From assembly GCF_964656455.1 (NCBI RefSeq), contig NC_135724.1, positions 14,770,919-14,834,918 on the forward strand: DNA of 64,000 bases, given 5' to 3'. This DNA comes from Halichoerus grypus (lineage: Eukaryota; Chordata; Mammalia; Carnivora; Phocidae). A model generated the notes under the pieces. That model was not told where the DNA came from, did not search any database, and saw only the letters and a list, made by a program, of their open reading frames with translations. The translations under genes were made by a program, and so were the position numbers. Below, piece after piece: positions 55,745-64,000 of the stretch; position 1 is the stretch's first letter; every line of letters starts with the position of its first letter.

Positions 55745-56360
55745 CAAGACCACTCTCAAGCTTTATGCTTCACTAGAAGGAGTTAAGGGGAACAGAAAAA
55801 ATTGCTATACTCATGGTTATAGTTTATTACAGTGGAAGGATGCAGATTAAAATAAGCAAAGGATAAAGGCACATAGGGCAAAGTCCAGAAGAAACCATGC
55901 ACAAGCTTCCAGGTGTCCTCTTCCAAGAGAATCACATGGATGTGCTTAATTCTCCCAGCAATGATGTGTGACAACACATGCAATGTAGCCAGCAGGGGAA
56001 GGGCTGTGCCTTGGTGTTTCGGGTTTTTATTGGGGTTTAGTTACATAGGCAACTGACCTCAACCACTCAGGCTCCAGCATCCCAGAACAAAAATAGGCAT
56101 CACCATAAATCACATTGTTAGCATAAACTATCTGATCGAACTAGTACTGGGTGACCCAAGACTTCGGGCATGCAAAACACTCTTATCAGGCAGAATATTC
56201 CAAGGGCTCAGAGCTTGTCTTCTAGAAGCCAGCCAAGGACCAATCCTAAAGTAGACAGTACTTGGGAATGTGCAGGGTTTGAGCAACACAGGCCTACTGA
56301 GTTATCTCTCTCCCACAAAGCTTACACCCCTGGCCCCTGGCCAGGCTCTCTTCCTAAAAT
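55745..56360 (-). mobile_element. ERV LTR, probably MER21-like, minus strand
   Basis: ATGCAGATTAAAATAAGCAA, GGCAAAGTCCAGAAGAAACC, CACAAGCTTCCAGGTGTCCT, GCAATGATGTGTGACAACAC and TTTTATTGGGGTTTAGTTAC follow a known mammalian ERV LTR whose sense strand is minus here: two AATAAA signals read on the minus strand (near 55828 and 56030). I believe it is MER21-like (ERVL group) but the name is from memory. On the minus strand, just upstream, AGGAAGAGAG resembles a polypurine tract, which would make this the 3' LTR of a provirus running to higher coordinates. Confidence 0.6.
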
Positions 56361-59300
56361 GATCATATTTTTATGAGCACCTACATTTAGTATAGCATTT
56401 ATATAACACATGCAGCAATAATATCAGCATGAATATACCTAACATTTCACAGATCCTGTGTGGGCTAGGGATAAACTTAAAGAAACAACCAATCCATCCT
56501 GTAAAGGCATTGTATGCATTTTTATATATTTGTGCTAATTTGATTACCTGCTGTCCTCCTTGATCTATTATTATTTGTACCTTGTGATAAATGTGTGCAG
56601 AACTATTTAGCATAGTAATTAACTAATGTTTAGCTAAATCCAGTTCTTCTCTGGCCAGTCATTTTCCATCAGTGCTATATCGTGAAGAGGCTTTCACTAC
56701 CGCTTCTAAAACAGTTGATCATTGATATGGGTATTATTATATACCTTATTTATATAAGGCAGTTGAATCTTACTGACAATGGAAGTGTTACACTGTATTA
56801 AATATAGTCATGGTACAATTCAGTTTTATTACAAAACAGATCAGTTAAGAATTATATTGGTATTTGCAACGTCTTCCCAACAGAACTGGCCCTTGTCCAT
56901 ATACCAGATATTATTATGGACAGGAATCATTAAAATTGGCCATGGTTTGGTTATTTCTGGGTTCTAAGTCAGTTAGGGACAAAACCAGCTTGCCTTAGTT
57001 CGAAGTTTTATATTGAGACAGGTTTCCATTGTGTGCTCTTTTATAACCAAGCCTACTTCCTTCTATGGAGAGGACGCAAGTGTTACTCAGAATAGTTCTT
57101 ATCCCTGCTAGCTGTACCACAGGTTATATTTTATTCTGATTTATTCCTGGAGTGAAAGCAGTCAGTGTACATCCATGTAAATTAAATTGCCTCAGAGAAA
57201 ATTCCTAGGTTTGGAGATCCATAACATCCCATAAGTGCACTTCTTAAGCCTCAGTAGCAGGGTGGAAGGCCATTGCCCCATAGTTACTTTAGCCTTAATC
57301 TGTATTAAAATAGTCAGGAGGGGCACCTAGGTGGCTCAGTTGGCTGAGCGTCCGACTCTTGGCTTTGGCCTAGGTCATGGGGTTGAGACCCGTGTCGGGC
57401 TCTGTGCTCAGCAGGGAGTCTGCTTGAGGATTCTCTCCTGCTCCCTCTTCCCCTCCCTTCCCCTCAAATAATAAATAAATAAAATCTTAAAAAAAGTAGT
57501 CAAGAGGTACTGGTGCGTCGGGATACAGGCCCTTTCTCAGTGCTGGGTCCTAGTATTATCTGGCATTATTTATCGAGTTGGCTTAACTCACTTCACTAAA
57601 TCCTTGTCGTCTTTTCAGGCTGGCTCCCAGTCCTTACCTTCCTCCTGGAAGAGAATTCCCTCTAATCTGCTTACTCTAGTTCATACATTTAGTTCATACA
57701 TCATACATACATCTTTGAATATTGTTCCTCACTAAAATTGAATTCAGCTTGTCCCATGATGACTAGCCTGGCACCCATCTCCTCTAAAACACTTCTGTCT
57801 TGTGGGCCAGTGTTGTTTAACCCACTGTGCATGTTGTTGCCATTGTGTGCTAATGGCCTGAGTGCTGTTAGGATGCATGTTTTGTACCTCAAAATTTGGG
57901 TCTCTCAAATGTTGGGTTAAATGAGTGGTAGTCATGCCTAGATGTGATGTAGTGTGAATATGCCCTGAATAGGCTTTCCATAGCTTTCCTCATTTCAGGG
58001 TTGGGCTGCTCCCCAAGGGAATTTGGACCCACTTGTGAAGCCTACTGCTGAATTCTCATCAGAAACACACTGGTTCTTCTATTCTGGTTAATAGCTTTTC
58101 ACCCACAAATATGAGAGCAGTACGTACTTGTACAGAGTACATGGTGGCATGTCAGGCATGCAGCTGTTTTCTCCATTATGACCAGGGGCCCTCCTAAGCA
58201 TTTGCTTATCAAAGTTTACAGTTACACAGTGATCAGTCTGGCAGAAGCTGTATACTACACAGTTGCTGGAAATTTCTTCTCAAGTGATATCATTTATAGT
58301 ATATGTTACCTGAAAACTGAGAGTCAAAAGATATTGGCACATTACTGGAGTGCCAACCTCATCAACAATTTGTCGAGTTCATCATCACATTATCTGACTA
58401 GAATGTTTCCCAGAGTGATACCATTCAGGTTTGCAGGTTGCCATTAGACCTTGTCAGATTCCAAAAGCAGGGGTGGTCTTGGCAACCATATGGCTTCATC
58501 GTTTTGGGCATCTGGTATAATTATGCCATGAGACAATATCATTCTCTTGCTCTGACTCTCTATCAGGGCACTAATGTGATATTGGATCTCCCTTGTTCCA
58601 TATCCACCTATTCGTTCATTCCTTTCAGCTCCTATTTTTTTCCCTCTACATTTGTCATCGATTTTAAACTAAACTTCCCTATCTTTAGAAGGCACATTAG
58701 TTTCAGCAACTGTACTGGTCCAGACAGTTCTCAGGAATACCAGTCTAGCAAGAGCCTCCCTCTTAGCAGATTCCCATATATAGGATAGGGTTATGCAGGT
58801 ACAGAACTAGTGAGGTATCTCCACTCCTAGGCAGTGTAGCTCTGTTCACTGTCTACCCCAATTTTGCCAAATGGGGTAAAGGCACTATAAGTTATTTGTG
58901 TGGGAGCATGCTGTGTCTCACATCGTTTGTGCTCAATAAAAACTTCCTGATTGATTGATTGATTATGGGAGTCTTGGACAACTATTAGAAAATGGCGTTA
59001 TTATTTTTTCAACCCATCTAAGATGTTCTTCACCTCTTGATCGCATCTTAAGCAGATTATATAATGTTCTGATCTCTTTTCTATAATGAAGATCAGCCCC
59101 TTTTCTGTAATTGGGCTTTCTGAAATATTAAAAAAAATCCAGTCTAAATAAAACAATTATTTAGCACATGCAGTTGGCAGTATCTCTTCTCTTCGCACTG
59201 GGAAAAAGATACACTCTGTTATATTTCATTCCTCCTCCTGTTCTTCTTGCTTTTCTGACTTTTGGATAGGTAGGCAGTTAGAGGAACGAGAGGATGAAAC

Positions 59301-60600
59301 ATTACCTAAGTGGTGCTGTTCTGCTCTGGGGGTGGATGCTTCATGCCTTGTGGGCAACTACATGGACAAGGTAATTTGTTGGTTAATCTGGAAGTCCTTC
59401 CAAAGACTCTACCACACTGCTTCCAATATACTGGCTTCGCACGCTCTCTGGTTGGCTAATCCAGAAACACTGCGGCTTTATGCCCCATTGTGTTCTGTAG
59501 CCTTGTACTATGCGGTCTCCTCATCCTCACCCCCTCGGATGAGGTATCTGTGGCAGTGAGGGCCCAGTCCCGCCACCCTCCGAGTACTTTCTTGACCCAA
59601 GGAAAACAAGACCACCCTTGCTGTACTCCCATCGGGGCAGTTGCGACTGACCCACTGCTGCCCTCTATTTCTGTTTTGTGGTTAGGACTTGTTGCTTCCC
59701 TTCAAAATTTGCCAGACAAGGGAACCCATGTGTCTCTCTGCTCATCTATGTGCAGACTCCAGAGCATCCCTGTCAAGCTAGCTCAAGAACTCTGTGCTGC
59801 TCTGATGACAGGGTGGGGAGGCCTTCTGCACTTTTCCAAGTGTTCAGTTTGGGGGTGACAGGCCAATTTCCCTCCTTCATACCCAGTCTCCTTGAGTGTT
59901 TCTTTTGATCCTCACCTCTTTGTCTTGTGCACCATCCTTTCTCCTCCCAAGGCCACTACACTCTCCCTTTAGGCTACAGACTCGCTATTTCTGCTGCTGA
60001 GCAAATTAGCATAGAGAATCCTTAAGCAGTTTGGAACTGGCAGTATTACAGTTTCAACACCCCAACACTTGGTCTTACAGAAGGATTCTGCTCTTACAGG
60101 ACAGTTACCACTAGAGAGGTATTATAACATCTCTTACAGCAAATGGGTTTGTCTGTAGGCAGGGAAAGGTTGCTGAGGAGCACAATTTTGTGTTTCCTTT
60201 AACTTGGTTCTCAGATACTAACATCTGTCACAATTTAGCACATTTGGACATTATGATATTTGAAAGAAATGATTTCTTACGTCTTTGGAGATTGCAGGTG
60301 GGAGGCTTATTTACTATGACCCTGTCACAGCTTTGGTTGCTGCAGTCATTTGGTAAGCCTATTATGGAATAATCTGTAAACCAGTCCCTGAAGATAAGTG
60401 GATTTCAGTCATTTTCATTTTTGTAATTATAATTTTAATAATTTCAAGGAGGGATGTGCTGGATTCAGAGGTTTCAGTCATGTCGTCTTCCCTAATTTAA
60501 CTTAGCAGCTTTCTTTCTCTAACTATGTTAATCAGAGCTCTATGTCTGAATCTAGGGATTTCTCCCATTGAAGCTGGATTATGTGAAATTTTATCTCTTT
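56361..60600 (-). pseudogene. Possible degraded ERV internal region (env-like end)
   Basis: Immediately inside the LTR on the minus strand, the frame at 56371-56613 (80 codons) ends with a hydrophobic membrane-spanning segment, MLGIFMLILLLHVLY, followed by a short cysteine-containing tail. Retroviral Env transmembrane subunits end this way. Further up, the minus strand at about 58670-58445 is open for some 70 codons with only flanking stops, and other short minus-strand stretches look coding-like. I cannot find a reverse transcriptase YXDD motif or a 5' LTR, so most of the element is decayed or missing, or the region is only partly retroviral. A CAN-SINE interrupts it at 57321-57496. Confidence 0.35.
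57321..57496 (+). mobile_element. CAN-SINE, plus strand
   Basis: Head GGGCACCTAGGTGGCTCAG, body GAGCGTCCGACTCTTGGC, (CT)n-like pyrimidine stretch and an AATAAATAAATAAAATCTT tail. Target duplications TAGTCAGGAG (57311-57320) and TAGTCAAGAG (57497-57506) differ at one base. Confidence 0.95.
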
Positions 60601-60990
60601 TTCTCAAGACCTGCACAAATTTTGGGTTGATATACCGATTGCATTCTGTTTTTTATAAGTTTAGGTGCAGTGAGAAATTGGCAGCAGTATAAAGAATTAG
60701 CATTTGAATCCCTGAACTTGGTTCATAGATTCCTCTGGAAGTAGGGACTTAGAAAATTCTCCAAGTGACTAAGGTGAAAAACATTTGGGTCTAAATGAAA
60801 TATTCTGTAGTTCATTGATGGGCACAAATAATAACTGCAATTTTCCCATTTGCTTTCAAGATTTCTTATGAAAAAGGACTCATCTTTTTCATGGTCATAG
60901 TGTCCTAGAAATAGTTGTAGTGTTTGTGACAGATTGCCAGGTGCTTAGATATTATTTTAATATAAGAAAATAATCTCCTATGAAGCCATT
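60601..60990. other. No gene recognised
   Basis: AT-rich unique DNA. Confidence 0.4.
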
Positions 60991-61104
60991 AGACTACAAG
61001 CTTTTGGAGAACAGACACTGTGTCTCGTTCACTATTATATTTCCATTTCCTAACACACAGCACTGTATTTGTAGTACAGACTTAATAGATATTTCCTGGA
61101 TGGA
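60991..61104 (+). repeat. L2 LINE 3' end, plus strand
   Basis: GACTACAAGCTTTTGGAGAA, CAGACACTGTGTCTCGTTCA and AGTACAGACTTAATAGATAT follow the L2 3' end. Confidence 0.75.
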
Positions 61105-61345
61105 ATCAGATGCCCGTACTTACTGAGCGCCAACCTCTAATTCTGGGTGCTTTACGTGTATTAACTCATTTATGTGTCACAAAAACACTTTTAAGAGGTG
61201 CTGCTGTTATCTCCATTTTATGACTGGGGAAATTGAGGCAAAGAGAATTAAGTAACTTTGCCAAGTAAGCAACAGAGCTGGAACTCAAACCTAGGTTCTG
61301 GGTTGAGAGCTTGCACACTTAACCGCTATGCTAACCTACCACTCT
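61105..61345 (-). repeat. MIR, near full length, minus strand
   Basis: CTTACTGAGCGCCAACCTCT, GGTGCTTTACGTGTATTAAC, GACTGGGGAAATTGAGGCAA, GCAACAGAGCTGGAACTCAA and TTAACCGCTATGCTAACCTA follow the MIR reverse complement over nearly its whole length. Confidence 0.92.
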
Positions 61346-61394
61346 TCTGAAGGACCGGCTGTCATACTGACGTTGGAGGGCTATAGAGATGTGC

Positions 61395-61612
61395 TTTCTT
61401 GGTGTCCCTGGGGGAAGGAGGGTGAAAGGTACAAACTTCCAGTTATAAAATAAACAAGTCATGGGAATATAATGTACGTCATGGTGACTATAACTAATAA
61501 TACCGTATTACATATTTGAAAGTTGCTAAGAGAATAGATCTAAAAAGTTCTCATCATAAGAAAAACTTTTTTTTTTTTTTTTGGTAATTATGTATGACAA
61601 TGGATGTCAACT
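61395..61612 (+). repeat. Old L1 (L1M) 3' end, plus strand
   Basis: GGTACAAACTTCCAGTTATA, GGAATATAATGTACGTCATG, TAATACCGTATTACATATTT, AAAGTTGCTAAGAGAATAGA and AAAAAGTTCTCATCATAAGA are the 3' end of an L1M-class element shared with other mammals. A T17 run interrupts it near 61567-61583. Confidence 0.85.
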
Positions 61613-62535
61613 AGAAAAAAAAAAAGATAGAGATCTTTGGTGGATTTTTGACAGCCTAAAGTTTTCCAATGCAGGGTCTCTTGTCAATAGATACTTTATC
61701 AACAGATATTTTCCTAACAAGTAAAGCTTTGTACTGTCAGCAAGAGGCTTTATAATCCATTCTTAATTACTGGTTAGATTTATGTGTTTTCCTCAGAATT
61801 GTCACATTTAGAACGGTGCAACATTTGGGCTCATGTGCTATACAGTTATTGCCCTTTCCATTGTTTTAGAGGGCTGTCTAGCTTGCCAATAGTCCTGTTG
61901 ACCATGGACCTGGTGTGAACCAGGGCTTACTTGGGAAAGACTAGCTGCCAGAGGCCTAAGCAAAAACCCATAGCTATGGGCCAGTAATGCAGTGAATACC
62001 TCATGAAAAGAAAACCCCATTAGGATGGGCAGATGACTGGCTAACTGACTGAGAGCAGAGCAGAGATCTTAAGGAGAGAGAAGGTAGAGAAGATTCAGAC
62101 TTTCACATCAAAATAAGTAAAATAGGAATTAGAGGAAGGAAAACTGAAAAAAAAAAAAAGAGAGAAAAATGGCAAGTCCAGGAGGTTAAGGAATAAGATA
62201 GCCTGAGTCTATGTGGGGAGCTGGGAGGAAGGTGTACATATGAATTGTAGGGAGAAGCTAAAGTAGGGCCAGGAACCACCCACATCTCTACTTTGCTGAT
62301 TTTGTAAGCTTCAGTCACACCCCAGAGTGGATGTGTTGGTGCGGAAGTCCTCAGTGAAGTCGCTAGTTCCAATGGATCCAGTTCTTTGATGCAATCTTTT
62401 GGCACATCAGGTTTGAGTCCTCCCCTGTCCATAATTCCAGAGATGTAGTCTCAAAATAATTCAAAACGACATTGTTATCTCTTTCAACTGCCATGAAAGG
62501 ACCAACAGCTATAATCTGTCTAATCAGAACTGCAA
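61613..62535. other. No gene recognised
   Basis: Unique sequence with A-runs near 61615 and 62145. Frames at 61838-62020 and 62103-62432 (minus) carry no domain. Confidence 0.4.
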
Positions 62536-62602
62536 GCATTCACCCATTTATTTACTATTCAGCAAATATTTATTGAGAGCCCTGGTTACATACAAAAGTA
62601 GC
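62536..62602 (-). repeat. L2/MIR-like end, minus strand
   Basis: CATTTATTTACTATTCAGCA followed by AATATTTATTGAGAGCCC is the reverse of the shared L2 3' end. Confidence 0.7.
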
Positions 62603-63136
62603 TGAAGCCAGGGCATATTGGGAAGTTATAGCTCTGCTATGAAAAAAAAAACCAGCTACTTCATTTTTTAGAGAGGTTGTTACGATCTGTAGAACTATTT
62701 AGGAAATAACTTTTGGGTTCAAATAAATCTAGCTCTTAAATCTGTGCAAAAACCATCCTTGCAAAATTCCTGGATCTGTTTTCTGCTACTCTAGGCCAAA
62801 GCCATTTTGTTCTTTACTTCTCTGCCCATAATTCAGTTGGCCTATTTATATCTGGATTCCATCCTCAAGCCCAGGACGATCTGGATGGGGAACTTTCTGC
62901 AGGCAATCCTGTTTATCCAAGACTGCGGGTGCTCAGAAATGAAGGAGGAGGGAAGCTAAAGTGAAGTGAGAACTGAGGTCATCACTTGGAAATGGATCGT
63001 GCTTGAACCTGAAGGAGAGGAGGAGCACAATTATAGAAGAGGCAGGGCCCTCAGAAGGTGTGGGGCTAGAACAAATTGTTATATATTCACCACCACCCTT
63101 GTAATTCCAAGTGAACTTCTGGTGTGTACGTGCGGG
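62603..63136. other. No gene recognised
   Basis: Unique sequence; an A9 run at about 62642. Confidence 0.4.
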
Positions 63137-63156
63137 GTGTGTGTGTGTGTGTGTGT
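63137..63156 (+). repeat. (GT)10 microsatellite
   Basis: Ten GT units followed by GCATGTGTGT. Confidence 0.95.
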
Positions 63157-63377
63157 GCATGTGTGTAGGTCCAGACTTCCACCCAGCATAATACCTCATC
63201 TGTTCTGCATAGTTCTGGAAGGCCAGGACAGCCTGTACTCGTACTGAACACTCTAGATAATCTTTTCTGACCTTCATGGCAGATTATGGGAATCTGAGGT
63301 GAAAAGTGTGATCTATTTGAGTCTTGCTCTCTCCTTGGGCTAAGGCACTGCCTGATGTTAGAATTAGCTAACCCCTG
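63157..63377. other. No feature recognised
   Basis: Unique spacer between two microsatellites. Confidence 0.4.
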
Positions 63378-63401
63378 GTGTGTGTGTGTGTGTGTGTGTG
63401 T
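63378..63401 (+). repeat. (GT)12 microsatellite
   Basis: Twelve GT units, about 220 bp from the (GT)10 array. Confidence 0.95.
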
Positions 63402-63748
63402 TGGAAGAGCTCTTTTATTTCTGATTTTGTTATATTATCTTCTATTTTTATTGTCTGTGCTATTTGCACTGCTGACCCTATCAGTTTCTTTTTCTTTCTT
63501 TCTTGCTTTCTTGCTTTCTTTCATTTCAATTCCTTGAAAAGCAGACAACCCTCTCCACAGTCCTTGTCATCATCCTGGCCCCATACCTATTCCATACATC
63601 GGGCCCCTTGGTAGCCCAGTGCCTTACCTTCTACCTGTACCTCATCCCAATTAACTGTGGGTGAAAGTTCTAGACATTGTGGCACCATTGCATGTCAGGA
63701 ATCAATACCTCTGCTTTCATCATCCCATAGGCATGTCCGAGTCTGTTT
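63402..63748. other. Pyrimidine-rich simple sequence then unique DNA
   Basis: TTTCTTTCTTTCTTGCTTTC-like sequence lies at about 63485-63525. The rest is unique. Overlapping frames at 63355-63614 follow the low-complexity sequence and are not genes. Confidence 0.6.
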
Positions 63749-63765
63749 AAACGTTGCTCTCTTAT

Positions 63766-63969
63766 GGGGCGCCTGGGTGGCTCAGTCGGTTGTGTCTGCC
63801 TTGGGCTCAGGTCATGATCCCACGGTCCTGGGATTGAGTCCCGCATTGGGCTCCCTGCTGAGCATGGAGCCTGCTTCTCCCTTTCCCTCTGCCCCATGCT
63901 CTGCCTACTTGTTCTCTCTCTCTCTGTCAAATAAATAAATAAAATCTTTAAAAAAAAAATAAAATAAAT
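63766..63969 (+). mobile_element. CAN-SINE, plus strand
   Basis: Head GGGGCGCCTGGGTGGCTCAG, body GTCTGCCTTGGGCTCAGG, GGCTCCCTGCTGAGC, (CT)n and an AATAAATAAATAAAATCTT tail. Target duplications AAACGTTGCTCTCTTA (63749-63764) and AAACATTGCTCTCTTA (63970-63985) differ by one G-to-A, as expected for CpG decay. Confidence 0.97.
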
Positions 63970-64000
63970 AAACATTGCTCTCTTACTATGCTGTTAGCTC

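Overview
This is a 64 kb stretch of mammalian nuclear DNA. I find no intact protein-coding gene and no convincing internal coding exon. Its interspersed repeats point to a carnivoran. At least fourteen copies of the tRNA-derived CAN-SINE are present, with a head reading like GCGCCTGGGTGGCTCAG, a (TC)n stretch and an AATAAATAAAATCTT tail. Most copies carry the form I associate with arctoid caniforms (bears, mustelids, raccoons, pinnipeds), with a head continuing like GTCTGCCTTCAGCTCAGG and a body like GGCTCCCTGCT. I see no copy of the dog type (head GGGATCCCTGGGTGGCGCAG) and no felid-type body. The arctoid assignment is an inference from these subfamilies, not from a gene.

Layout. 1-9.8 kb: ancient repeats (MIR, a MaLR LTR, CR1/L3-type LINE, L2, MER5A) plus two CAN-SINEs. 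9.8-15.9 kb: AT-rich, repeat-poor sequence that looks like conserved non-coding DNA, with a perfect 14-bp hairpin. 16.37-17.72 kb: a strong CpG island, the only promoter-like sequence in the window. It has a CCAATTGG element just outside its right edge and candidate splice donors on both strands. 18-28.9 kb: unique sequence with MIR, L2, MLT1 LTR, an L1 3' end and microsatellites. 29-31.8 kb: an L2 interrupted by a retroviral solo LTR and a MIR, followed by a second LTR-like block. 34.5-35.3 kb: two minus-strand CAN-SINEs. 37.76-38.5 kb: a short L1 with a perfect 16-bp target-site duplication. 39.3-43.86 kb: a 4.5-kb 5'-truncated, frameshifted minus-strand L1. 44.28-44.68 kb: two tandem CAN-SINEs. 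48.6-51.1 kb: L2 and CR1/L3 fragments. 52.2-52.7 kb: a head-to-head pair of CAN-SINEs. 55.7-60.6 kb: a minus-strand LTR followed by a region with degraded coding-like sequence, possibly the remains of an old endogenous retrovirus. 61-64 kb: MIR, L1M and L2 pieces, (GT)n arrays and a CAN-SINE running close to the right edge.

No genes work together here in the operon sense. The biology visible is a promoter-type CpG island of unknown gene, blocks of unique AT-rich DNA that are enhancer candidates, and a layered record of retrotransposition. I found no clear evidence of a novel biological system. The items most worth checking are the CpG island's transcript, the 55.7-60.6 kb possible provirus, the 53-bp sequence shared by two distant sites, the L1 with an apparent short 3' transduction, and the CpG-dense 16-bp palindrome. 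No alignments, conservation scores or database searches could be run, so repeat family names come from recognition and boundaries are approximate unless a target-site duplication fixes them.
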